Source: Flavobacterium stagni | GTDB lineage: Bacteria > Bacteroidota > Bacteroidia > Flavobacteriales > Flavobacteriaceae | Direction of reading: 5' to 3' | DNA length: 64,000 nt | Assembly (NCBI RefSeq): GCF_004122105.1 | Contig: NZ_SBKN01000001.1 | Location: forward strand, 682,001-746,000 | Made by a program: the position numbers and the translations under genes | Part shown: in pieces, positions 8,919 to 16,662 of the stretch | Position numbering within the stretch: the stretch's first letter is position 1 | Layout: every line of letters begins with the position of its first letter | Notes under the pieces: generated by a model | What the model saw: only the letters and a program-made list of their open reading frames with translations | Told to the model about the DNA's origin: nothing | Databases searched by the model: none

Positions 8919-9649
8919 TAGATTCGAAAGGATATACCAAAAGCAGTGTAAAATTTTGCCGTTTCACCAGCAATGCGCTTTCCTGCAGACAAATCTAACA
9001 TAAAATCAGGTGAAATCAAATAGGTAAAACCACCATCGATACTGTGGTTGGCGGTTTCATTTTGAGGTGCAAAACCAAAAATTTCGCCATAACAACCCCA
9101 TTTTTCGGATAAACTATAGCCTAAAGTCGCGGTATACAAACCCGTTCGTTTTCCATCCACAGGATGCCAATGCGCACCGAAATTGTAGCCCAAACTCAAC
9201 CGATCGGTCAAACTGTGTTGTAGCGTAAACCGAAAATTTGGGGCATAAAAATGACCTTTAAAATCCGGTGAGGCACAATCCGGTAGCGCCACATGCGCGA
9301 TGAGTGAGATTCTTGGTCGCGAATTTTTTTCAGTACAAAAATTCACCTTTGCACCAATTTGAATCGGTTGAATTCCTAAAAGCGTTTCACTCCCGTAATT
9401 TTCCACATTCCATTCGGCGATAAGGCGCAATTCCAATCGCTCGGTTAAACCGTATTTCCAAAGTGAAGAAGGAATGGAATAGTTGCGGTGGTCGACATCT
9501 TGTTTGATGCTAAACCCATTTTCTGATTGAATTCGGCCTTTGGGAACGGTATACGGTGTTTCCGTTTGGTCGGGGCGATCGCATTGAATGGGCGACTGCG
9601 ACCAACACGAAATAGAAAGTAATAGCAAGCAAAGTGTTTTTGTTTTCAT
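8918..9649 (-). CDS. Secreted transporter-like outer-membrane protein
   Basis: From the ATG at 9649 the protein is 243 aa, beginning MKTKTLCLLLLSISCWSQ, a signal peptide. An ATG at 9667 would add MPKFIF before the signal and is less likely. The mature part (CDRPDQTETPYTVPKGRIQSE, YGLTERLELRLIAEWN, and a C-terminus ending in FGISFRI) matches the transporter / MetA-pathway phenol-degradation-like outer-membrane family, a beta-barrel type common in Bacteroidota with no agreed substrate. It is coupled to crtY and divergent from the MntR-like gene. A link to carotenoids is suggested only by position. Confidence 0.75.
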   Translation of the reverse strand: MKTKTLCLLLLSISCWSQSPIQCDRPDQTETPYTVPKGRIQSENGFSIKQDVDHRNYSIPSSLWKYGLTERLELRLIAEWNVENYGSETLLGIQPIQIGAKVNFCTEKNSRPRISLIAHVALPDCASPDFKGHFYAPNFRFTLQHSLTDRLSLGYNFGAHWHPVDGKRTGLYTATLGYSLSEKWGCYGEIFGFAPQNETANHSIDGGFTYLISPDFMLDLSAGKRIAGETAKFYTAFGISFRI

Positions 9650-9699
9650 AAAAATAAATTTAGGCAAATCTAAAAATAGTTTTATTCAAACCAAATTAT

Positions 9700-9707
9700 T
9701 ATTTTTG
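9700..9707 (+). promoter_or_regulatory. Candidate -7 box for the MntR-like gene
   Basis: TATTTTTG fits TAnnTTTG and lies 16 nt before the ATG at 9724. No clear -33 TTG is present, so confidence is low. Confidence 0.35.
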
Positions 9708-9723
9708 ATGCAAATTAAAAATC

Positions 9724-10377
9724 ATGACCATTTCTGAAGAAAACTATATTAAAGTGATTTACCATTTGGCTCAAGTTTCGCCCAAAGGGGTGTCTACCAA
9801 CGCGATTGCGGGAACCTTGGATACAAAAGCATCGTCAGTAACGGATATGTTAAAGAAGCTAGCTGATAAAAATTGGGTTTCCTACCAAAAATACCAAGGG
9901 GTTTCCTTAACCGAATCGGGTTTGCAAAAGGCCAAAATGATTGTGCGTAAACACCGTTTATGGGAAGTTTTTTTGGTGGAAAAATTGGGCTTTGCATGGG
10001 ATGAAGTACACGAAATTGCCGAAGAATTGGAACATATTCAATCGGAGGCGTTGATTAGTAAGTTGGATGATTTCTTGGGTTTTCCAACGGTCGATCCGCA
10101 CGGTGATCCCATTCCAAATGCCAAAGGGGAGATGGTCAAAGAAGAACGTATTGTATTATCGGAAGCACCATTACATCAAGCGTATCGATTTATTGGGGTG
10201 AAAGATTCCTCTGCCGGATTTTTACAATACCTCGATAAGCAGCAAATTGCTTTAGGTGCCACAATCATCATTCAAGAAAGAGAAGATTTTGACGCATCTT
10301 TATCCGTTTTAATTAATGATAAAGTGTTGTCATTGTCGCAAAAAATTGCCGAAAACCTTTTTGTAAAACAGGGATAA
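9724..10377 (+). CDS. DtxR/MntR-type metal-dependent transcriptional regulator
   Basis: A 217-aa iron- or manganese-responsive repressor. The N-terminal winged helix reads MTISEENYIKVIYHLAQVSPKGVSTNAIAGTLDTKASSVTDMLKKL. It is followed by the metal-binding/dimerisation domain (HRLWEVFLVEKLGFAWDEVHEIAEELEHI, about residues 78-105). A C-terminal FeoA/SH3-like domain spans about residues 145-215. It lies one base before the Nramp-UspA gene and is evidently in the same operon, so it probably controls uptake of Mn2+ or Fe2+ by that transporter. Whether it also controls the feoAB operon 5 kb away cannot be told from sequence. Confidence 0.92.
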   Translation: MTISEENYIKVIYHLAQVSPKGVSTNAIAGTLDTKASSVTDMLKKLADKNWVSYQKYQGVSLTESGLQKAKMIVRKHRLWEVFLVEKLGFAWDEVHEIAEELEHIQSEALISKLDDFLGFPTVDPHGDPIPNAKGEMVKEERIVLSEAPLHQAYRFIGVKDSSAGFLQYLDKQQIALGATIIIQEREDFDASLSVLINDKVLSLSQKIAENLFVKQG

Positions 10378-10378
10378 T

Positions 10379-12253
10379 ATGAGTACAAAGTCATTGGAAG
10401 AAGTGCACCAATCGGTGGATGTGAATAACAACTTGAAAGGATTTCGTCGCATATTGGCATTTTTAGGTCCGGCCTACATGATCAGTGTGGGCTATATGGA
10501 TCCCGGAAATTGGGCCACCGATATTGCGGGCGGGAGTCAGTTTGGTTATGCCTTAATTTGGGTATTGTTAATGAGTAATGTAATGGCTTTGTTGCTGCAA
10601 AGTTTAAGTGCCCGTTTGGGTATTGTAACCCAACATGATTTGGCGCAAGCTTCGCGAGAAACCTATTCCAAATACGTCAATTATGCCTTGTATTTTTTAG
10701 CCGAAATTGCCATAGCCGCTTGTGATTTGGCCGAAGTTTTAGGAATGGCGATTGGGATCAACTTGTTGTTTGGCATTCCGTTGATGGAGGGCGTTTTGAT
10801 TACCGTTTTGGATACCTTTTTGTTGTTGTTTTTAATTAACAAAGGCATCCGGAAAATGGAAGCTTTTATCATTACGCTGGTAGCGATAATTGGGTTTTCT
10901 TTTGTGTTTGAAATGATTTTCGCCCAACCCGAATTACCCAAAATCGTGGAAGGATTGATTCCGTCGTTACCGAACAGTACGGCCTTGTATATTGCTATTG
11001 GGATTATTGGAGCCACAGTGATGCCGCACAATTTGTACTTGCACTCTTCCTTGGTGCAAACGCGTAAGTTTAATCGGGATGAAAAGGGGATCAAGCAGTC
11101 GTTGAAATACAATTTTATCGATAGTACGATTGCTTTGAATTTGGCTTTTTTTGTGAATGCAGCGATTTTAATTTTAGCAGCAGCTACGTTTCACAAAAAC
11201 GGTCATTTTGAAATTGCCGAAATTCAAGATGCGCATCAATTGTTGGCGCCTTTACTCGGTACAGAATGGGCTCCGATTCTCTTTGCGGTCGCATTAATTG
11301 CTGCGGGGCAGAGTTCGACGATAACCGGAACACTTGCAGGTCAAATTGTGATGGAAGGCTATTTGAATTTGCGTATTCAACCATGGGTGCGTCGTATTAT
11401 TACGCGTTTGATCGCGATTGTTCCAGCTGTAATTGCGATTTTGGTTTTTGGCGAACAAGTCACCGGAAAATTACTGTTGTTGAGTCAGGTGATTTTGAGT
11501 TTGCAATTGGGATTTGCGATTATTCCGTTGATTCATTTTGTGAGTGATAAAAACAAGATGAAAGGCTTTCATATCAACCGACTGACTCAGGTGGCGGCTT
11601 GGTTGATTGCCACCATAATTGTTTCACTAAACATCAAATTGGTTTATGATGAATTGACGAATTGGTTGCAAACATCTGAAAATCCGATGGTGTTGTGGTG
11701 CACAGTAGTTCCTATCGCCTTGGGGTTCTTATTGTTGTTGATTTATATTATTATCGAACCGTTTATTTCGAAAGCGAAAAAGGAAATTGATAACCATTCG
11801 CCCCATATTTTACAATTGGATTTGGAGAAAACAGAAGCTTTTGCCAAGCTAAACATTGCTATCGCGGTCGATTTTTCTTCTGCGGATGAGAAAGCGATTT
11901 TACATGCGTTATCGATGGGAGGCACCACGGCGCGGTATACTTTAATTCATAGTGTGGAAACGGTTGGCGCCTTATTTTATGGCCATTCAACGGGTGATCA
12001 TGAAACGGGATTGGATGAAGAATTTTTAAAAAATTATCAAAGTCGATTGGTTGCCAAAGGGTATAAAGTAGATATACAATTGGGCTTCGGTAAACCCGCC
12101 AAAGCCATTGCGAAAATTGTGAATGAAGGCGATTTTGATTTGTTGATTATGGGGACACACGGACATACAGGATTGAAAGATGTTCTGTTGGGAACCACCG
12201 TAGACAGTGTACGTCACCGAATTCATATTCCGTTGTTTTTAGTCAAGGAATGA
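10379..12253 (+). CDS. Nramp divalent metal transporter fused to a UspA domain
   Basis: A 624-aa fusion. Residues 1-~460 are an Nramp/MntH proton-coupled Mn2+/Fe2+ importer with the metal-binding DPGN in GYMDPGNWATDIAGG (TM1) and MPHNLYLHSSLVQTR (TM6). About eleven hydrophobic segments are visible. From about residue 480 a universal stress protein domain follows (LNIAIAVDFSSADEKAILHAL) with the nucleotide-binding loop MGTHGHTGLKDVLLGTTVDSV, ending HIPLFLVKE. Typical MntH is about 410-450 aa. The UspA part could couple transport to nucleotide or stress state, which is inference. Its start is one base after the regulator stop. Confidence 0.93.
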   Translation: MSTKSLEEVHQSVDVNNNLKGFRRILAFLGPAYMISVGYMDPGNWATDIAGGSQFGYALIWVLLMSNVMALLLQSLSARLGIVTQHDLAQASRETYSKYVNYALYFLAEIAIAACDLAEVLGMAIGINLLFGIPLMEGVLITVLDTFLLLFLINKGIRKMEAFIITLVAIIGFSFVFEMIFAQPELPKIVEGLIPSLPNSTALYIAIGIIGATVMPHNLYLHSSLVQTRKFNRDEKGIKQSLKYNFIDSTIALNLAFFVNAAILILAAATFHKNGHFEIAEIQDAHQLLAPLLGTEWAPILFAVALIAAGQSSTITGTLAGQIVMEGYLNLRIQPWVRRIITRLIAIVPAVIAILVFGEQVTGKLLLLSQVILSLQLGFAIIPLIHFVSDKNKMKGFHINRLTQVAAWLIATIIVSLNIKLVYDELTNWLQTSENPMVLWCTVVPIALGFLLLLIYIIIEPFISKAKKEIDNHSPHILQLDLEKTEAFAKLNIAIAVDFSSADEKAILHALSMGGTTARYTLIHSVETVGALFYGHSTGDHETGLDEEFLKNYQSRLVAKGYKVDIQLGFGKPAKAIAKIVNEGDFDLLIMGTHGHTGLKDVLLGTTVDSVRHRIHIPLFLVKE

Positions 12254-12265
12254 GGGAAGCACGGA

Positions 12266-12350
12266 TTTGCAATAGGGGGTGGAGTGGAAATCCCGCAAAG
12301 CCGATGTCAAGAGGCTGCGGAATTGCAACGGAAGACCCGACCCCGATGGG
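12266..12350 (-). repeat. Dispersed hairpin repeat, copy 2
   Basis: The 147-bp gap between the converging Nramp and feo operons is filled by a copy of the element at 7042-7126 in opposite orientation. On the minus strand: GGGGTCGGG, TCTTCCG, TTGCAAT, a hairpin CCGCAGCC/GGCTTTGCGG, GGGATTTCCACTCC, then CCCCCTATTGC. A second inverted repeat, CCCCGAT (12341-12347) with ATCGGGG (12381-12387), lies beside it. No U-run terminator is visible, so the structure may end both convergent transcripts. Confidence 0.6.
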
Positions 12351-12400
12351 CAGTGATTGGAGTTAGAGCAAGTAGATTTGATCGGGGGATTGCCCAAAAA

Positions 12401-12529
12401 TTAGCAACCGCAGTCGTTGTCACCGCAGTTTTTATCCTTGTTTTTCTTTTTGCGATTTTTGAAGCGCTCGTATAAATAGGCTACGGATAATCCGAGCAAA
12501 AGGTAAACGAATATTTCTTGAAAATTCAT
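12401..12529 (-). CDS. FeoB-associated Cys-rich membrane protein
   Basis: A 42-aa peptide. Translation from the ATG at 12529 gives MNFQEIFVYLLLGLSVAYLY, then ERFKNRKKKNKDKNCGDNDCGC and a stop. It has one membrane helix, a strongly basic stretch, then four Cys (including a CGxNDCGC-like end). This is the layout of the short FeoB-associated Cys-rich proteins that accompany FeoB in Bacteroidota. It is the last gene of the feo cluster, 5 bp after the outer-membrane protein gene. A role in Fe2+ handling at the cytoplasmic side of FeoB is inferred. Confidence 0.85.
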   Translation of the reverse strand: MNFQEIFVYLLLGLSVAYLYERFKNRKKKNKDKNCGDNDCGC

Positions 12530-12534
12530 GTTGT

Positions 12535-13371
12535 TTAAAAGTAGAGGCCTCCACCGAGACCGATAAAATTATAATTGGGTCGCCCTATTTTGAGGCGTTC
12601 AAATCCGAGTGTAAAGTAGTAATTTTTACTGTGTACTTTACCACCCATTTCCAAAAAGTTGACGGGTTGGCTGTTCACTTTGCTCCATTTAGAGTTGGCA
12701 AATACACTAAACCGTTTCCCAAAAAAACCTTCAGCGTTTAGTCCAACCGACACTCCCGATTTTTGCACATCACTGGCGATATACGTCGCACCAATGGACC
12801 AACCCAAATTGAAATTGGCGAGTCGCACCCGGTCGTAATTGAAATGGAATTGAAATAGCGAAAGATGGGTTTTGTAGTTGGTAAATGCGCTTTTTTCGGT
12901 CAGTGCATGGTAATCGGAAGTGAGGTAAAAGTATTGAAAGGGGCGAATTTTTAAGTTTATGTGATTGCCGTACAATTGGCTATCGCTGTACAGGAATTTA
13001 TTGTCAAAATCGACACGAAATCTATTTTTTCCCGTTTTTACGGTGTCTACCGATTCGTAATTGCCCACTCCTGGATCTTTGAAAGGGTAAGGGGTAAGTC
13101 GGCTATACAAATGATTTTCGTTTTTATAATCGCCGATAAAACTGTAATAGAAGACGACAGAGGCAACATCGAGAAAGACTTCGGCTAATGTGCTTTCTGT
13201 GTTGTTGGACGAACTGGTTCGTGAAGTATTTGAATTGGTTGTGCTGCTTGATTGAGTAGTTGAACTACTTGATTTTACATCGGATTTGGATTGTTCCAAG
13301 CGGGTTTGTGCTGGGGAAAACCATGAAAAGAGGACAATAAATGAAAGGGAAAATAGCGTAATTTTTTTCAT
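12535..13371 (-). CDS. Outer-membrane beta-barrel-like protein in the feo operon
   Basis: I do not recognise this 278-aa protein as a named family. It starts with a signal peptide (MKKITLFSLSFIVLFSWFSPAQ), followed by a Ser/Thr/Asn-rich low-complexity linker at about residues 28-60. The rest has alternating hydrophobic/polar beta-strand patterns rich in Tyr and Phe, ending FIGLGGGLYF with a C-terminal Phe as in outer-membrane barrels. It sits 45 bp after feoB and 5 bp before the Cys-rich peptide, on the same strand. Position suggests an outer-membrane or surface component linked to ferrous iron; no motif proves it. Confidence 0.7.
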   Translation of the reverse strand: MKKITLFSLSFIVLFSWFSPAQTRLEQSKSDVKSSSSTTQSSSTTNSNTSRTSSSNNTESTLAEVFLDVASVVFYYSFIGDYKNENHLYSRLTPYPFKDPGVGNYESVDTVKTGKNRFRVDFDNKFLYSDSQLYGNHINLKIRPFQYFYLTSDYHALTEKSAFTNYKTHLSLFQFHFNYDRVRLANFNLGWSIGATYIASDVQKSGVSVGLNAEGFFGKRFSVFANSKWSKVNSQPVNFLEMGGKVHSKNYYFTLGFERLKIGRPNYNFIGLGGGLYF

Positions 13372-13416
13372 GTCTTTGATTTTTGATGCACAGCGTTTCT
13401 CAAAAATTAGGCCAAA

Positions 13417-15522
13417 TTACTTCAAAAATTGGAAAGCCAACAAAGCGGTTATGTAGGCTACACCACTCATAAACACCAATTGAATCACGGGCCATTTCCA
13501 GGAATTGGTTTCTTTTTTGACGATGGCAAGCGTACTAATGCATTGCATCGCAAACGCATAAAAAAGGAGCAATGAAGTGCCGCTGGCAAAGTTAAAGACG
13601 GGCGAACCATCTGCGTGAATTTCATGGCGCATTTGCTCTTTGATTGTTGCTTCTTCATCGCTTTTGTCGCCCACTTTATAAATGGTAGCCAATGTCCCAA
13701 CAAACACTTCGCGTGCAGCAAAGGAACTAACGATGGCAACCCCAATTTTCCAATCGTATCCTAAAGGTCGAATTACGGGTTCGATGAATTTTCCGGCAAT
13801 GCCGATGTACGAATGTTCCAATTTGTATTCAGCTGTCCAGTTGGGGATGACTGAAGGATTGATAGGAACGGACGATTGATATACTTTTTGTTCGATGATT
13901 TTTTCGGCATTTTTAAAATCGTCGCCAGGGCCATGCGACCCCATAAACCAAAGGATGATAGATAATGCCATAATGATTTTTCCGGCACCAAACACAAAGG
14001 ATTTTGTTTTTTCCACCACATTAATTCCTACGTTTTTGAGCATCGGAATTTTATAGCTGGGCATTTCTACCACAAAATAGGATTTGGATTTAATTTCCAG
14101 CATTTTGTGTAAGATGTAAGCGCATAGAATGGCCATACCAAAGCCGAGGAGGTACAACACCATAAGCGTTAATCCTTGTAAACTGATGAAGCCAAGCACA
14201 TGTTTTTCGGGAATGATCAGCGAAATTAAAATCGCATAAACGGGAAGTCGCGCAGAGCAAGTAATGAACGGCGTTACCAAAATGGTAATCAAACGTTCTT
14301 TCCAGTTTTCGATATTTCGTGCGCCCATGATGGCGGGAATGGCACAGGCTGTACCCGAAATTAAAGGTACCACACTTTTACCGGAGAGTCCGAACCGGCG
14401 CATGATTTTATCCATTAAAAATACCACCCGACTCATGTAACCGCTTTCTTCCAATACAGAAATAAAGAGGAATAAAAAGGCAATTTGCGGGATAAAAATT
14501 AAGATACCGCCAATCCCCGGAATGAGTCCTTCTGCAATGAGATTGGTGAGTTCGCCAGCCGGCAAATGACTCGCTGCATATACAGAAAGTTGGGCAAATT
14601 TTTCATCGATGAAATCCATCGGCACGCTGGACCAATCAAATATCGATTGGAAGATGCCAAATAACACGACAAAGAAAATCAGGTAGCCGAATATTTTATG
14701 GGTAAGCACACGATCCAGTTTGGCCCGAATATCACTGGCTTTAGAGCGGTCAATGGTTTGACCTACTTTGAGTGTATCGTTGATAAACTGGTAGCGTTTT
14801 ATGGTTTCTTTTTGCTGCAGGCGACGGAGTTCGCTGTGGGATTTGGTGAACGAACTTTTCATTTCGTTGCGGTCCAAATTCAAGAAATTCACGTCTTGGG
14901 TAATGACAAGCCACAATTTGTACACCAGTTGGTTCGGAAAGGCTTTGCGTAATTTGTCAAAATATTCGGGGTCAATGGACGAAGCGTTCAAACAAGGGTC
15001 GGTGGGCAAGGATCGGTAGTCAAGAATTAATTTTTTGATTTCGTCGATGCCAATATTTTTACGCGAACTTGTTAACGCAATTTTGGTTTTAAGTTGGTTT
15101 TCCAAATACGGAATGTCCAATTCAATTCCCTTCAATTTCATGCGGTCACTCATGTTGATGACCAAAAGCGTCGGGATTTCTAAGTCTTTGATTTGGGTGA
15201 AAAGCAGTAAGTTTCGTTTTAAATTTTCCACCTCGGTCACCACAACCACTACATCAGGAAAATTTTCGTCTTTGCGATTCAACATTAATTCAATCACCAC
15301 GTTTTCGTCGATCGAACTCGCATTCAAACTGTATGTACCCGGAAGGTCGATGATGGTGGCTTTGGTGTGATCGTCCAAACGACAGGTCCCCATTTTTTTC
15401 TCTACGGTAATACCTGGGTAATTTCCCACTTGCTGTTTGAGTCCGGTGAGTTGATTAAAAACCGAAGTTTTACCCGTGTTGGGATTCCCGATAAGTGCAA
15501 CTTTAATGTGTTCTTCTGCCAT
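13417..15522 (-). CDS. feoB: Ferrous iron transporter FeoB
   Basis: A 701-aa inner-membrane Fe2+ transporter with an N-terminal G domain. G1 is GNPNTGKTSVFNQLTG (residues 12-27), G3 is DLPGTYSL and G4 is NMSD. The membrane part has two gate repeats, the first with ESGYMSRVVFLMDKIMRRFGLSGKSVVPLISGTACAIPA. The essential Cys of the family occurs here (GTACAIPAIMGAR). The C-terminus is hydrophobic and Cys-poor. It starts 10 bp after feoA and is followed by the outer-membrane-like gene and the Cys-rich peptide. Confidence 0.97.
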   Translation of the reverse strand: MAEEHIKVALIGNPNTGKTSVFNQLTGLKQQVGNYPGITVEKKMGTCRLDDHTKATIIDLPGTYSLNASSIDENVVIELMLNRKDENFPDVVVVVTEVENLKRNLLLFTQIKDLEIPTLLVINMSDRMKLKGIELDIPYLENQLKTKIALTSSRKNIGIDEIKKLILDYRSLPTDPCLNASSIDPEYFDKLRKAFPNQLVYKLWLVITQDVNFLNLDRNEMKSSFTKSHSELRRLQQKETIKRYQFINDTLKVGQTIDRSKASDIRAKLDRVLTHKIFGYLIFFVVLFGIFQSIFDWSSVPMDFIDEKFAQLSVYAASHLPAGELTNLIAEGLIPGIGGILIFIPQIAFLFLFISVLEESGYMSRVVFLMDKIMRRFGLSGKSVVPLISGTACAIPAIMGARNIENWKERLITILVTPFITCSARLPVYAILISLIIPEKHVLGFISLQGLTLMVLYLLGFGMAILCAYILHKMLEIKSKSYFVVEMPSYKIPMLKNVGINVVEKTKSFVFGAGKIIMALSIILWFMGSHGPGDDFKNAEKIIEQKVYQSSVPINPSVIPNWTAEYKLEHSYIGIAGKFIEPVIRPLGYDWKIGVAIVSSFAAREVFVGTLATIYKVGDKSDEEATIKEQMRHEIHADGSPVFNFASGTSLLLFYAFAMQCISTLAIVKKETNSWKWPVIQLVFMSGVAYITALLAFQFLK

Positions 15523-15532
15523 GATGAATAGA

Positions 15533-15757
15533 TTAAAGCGTCACTTCGATTTGTTGCGCGGTTTCTATGCGAATTGCAACATGCGAATCGTTAATATTAA
15601 AGTAAAGTGGATCTCCAAGTGGAGCGATTTGAATTAACTCTGCCGTATTGCCGGGTAAGCACCCCATCTCCAGTAATTTCAATGGAATTTCCTCGGTGTT
15701 CACATCGAGAATGGTGGCTTTTTGTCCAATTTTGAGTTCGGCCAGGGCTAACTTCAC
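15533..15757 (-). CDS. feoA: Ferrous iron transport protein FeoA
   Basis: A 74-aa SH3-like cytoplasmic partner of FeoB: LAELKIGQKATILDV, LLEMGCLPGNTAELIQIAPLGDPLYFNI and AIRIETAQQIEV are the family blocks. It is the first gene of the operon. A perfect TAnnTTTG -7 box (TACCTTTG) is on the minus strand at 15781-15788. Confidence 0.95.
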   Translation of the reverse strand: MKLALAELKIGQKATILDVNTEEIPLKLLEMGCLPGNTAELIQIAPLGDPLYFNINDSHVAIRIETAQQIEVTL

Positions 15758-15780
15758 TTTATTTAGATTGAATTAAAATA

Positions 15781-15788
15781 CAAAGGTA
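15781..15788 (-). promoter_or_regulatory. Candidate -7 box of the feo operon
   Basis: TACCTTTG on the minus strand is 24 nt before the feoA ATG. A TTG at normal spacing is not evident, which would fit a regulated promoter. Confidence 0.5.
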
Positions 15789-15842
15789 GGCAATTGACCT
15801 TGATTTTAGATGATAAAAGTCAATTTTAAGTTTTGTTTGGGA

Positions 15843-16535
15843 TTAGTTTTCTTGTGATAAAAACTGAATGTCTTCCCAGAGTTGTTGCACGTTTTTAATA
15901 CCCGGTTCAGTAGGGCCATCCAAATTGGTACCATCATAGAAGCCGCGAATTCGTTTTTGCGCATCGACAAGCACAAAATTTTCCGTGTGAACCATGTCGT
16001 AAAGTTCAGAAGGTTTACCTGTTTTTACCACCAAAAATGATTTACGTGCTAGGTAGTAGATTTCTTTTTTATCTCCAGTAAGTAGGTTCCATTTGCTGTC
16101 GATGACTCCTTTTTTTTGTGCATAGCTTTTTAGAACGGGCACGCTATCGATGTCGGGAGTTACAGAAAATGAGACCAATTTCACTTTGGGATTGTTTTTG
16201 ATTTTGTTTTGCAACCACGCCATATTGTTGGTCATTTTCGGACAAATGCTTTGACAGGTGGTGAAGAAAAAGTCGGCCACATAAATTTTTCCTTCATAAT
16301 CTTTATCAGAAATTAATTGACCGTTTTGGTTGGTAAAAGCAAATTTGCCGATGGTGTGTTCCAAGGCTATATGTTGAACGGTAGAATCCACCAATTCAGG
16401 ATTGACGTCACTGGGTGTAATGATGGGCAAATTCTTTTCTGGTTTCAAAACCGAATAAAAAGCGCTTATGGTTACGACTGAAAAAATGGAGAAAAACAGG
16501 ATAAAGAAGCGGTATTTTTTAAAAAAAGAAGCCAT
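15843..16535 (-). CDS. SCO1/SenC family copper chaperone-like protein
   Basis: A 230-aa membrane-anchored thioredoxin-fold protein of the SCO family, which delivers copper to or reduces the CuA site of cytochrome oxidase. One N-terminal membrane segment lies at about residues 9-28 (FFILFFSIFSVVTISAFYSV). The copper/thiol motif is FFTTCQSICPKM (CxxxCP, around residue 95), and the conserved distal His is in MVHTENFVLVD. Monocistronic by context. A possible -7 box, TACTTTTG, is at 16549-16556 on the minus strand. Confidence 0.93.
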   Translation of the reverse strand: MASFFKKYRFFILFFSIFSVVTISAFYSVLKPEKNLPIITPSDVNPELVDSTVQHIALEHTIGKFAFTNQNGQLISDKDYEGKIYVADFFFTTCQSICPKMTNNMAWLQNKIKNNPKVKLVSFSVTPDIDSVPVLKSYAQKKGVIDSKWNLLTGDKKEIYYLARKSFLVVKTGKPSELYDMVHTENFVLVDAQKRIRGFYDGTNLDGPTEPGIKNVQQLWEDIQFLSQEN

Positions 16536-16630
16536 TATAATTTTTTTACAAAAGTACGAACAACCCTTTAATTTCCCTTTTTTTGATCGGTATTAAGTTG
16601 AATTTAACAACTTTTCAACGGCTATTTTAA

Positions 16631-16638
16631 TAGATTTG
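16631..16638 (+). promoter_or_regulatory. Candidate -7 box for the M13 peptidase
   Basis: TAGATTTG matches TAnnTTTG and lies 24 nt before the chosen ATG at 16663. It also argues against the upstream ATG at 16636, which would fall inside the box. Confidence 0.5.
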
Positions 16639-16662
16639 TGTCCAATAGCTAAACTTTACCTT

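Noticed and set aside
12284..12475. 63-aa open frame on the plus strand
   Set aside because: It runs through the dispersed hairpin repeat and antisense to the convincing 42-aa Cys-rich FeoB-associated peptide. It has no family features.
16636..16662. Upstream ATG of the first M13 peptidase
   Set aside because: It overlaps a TAGATTTG -7 box, and the ATG at 16663 starts a normal signal peptide.
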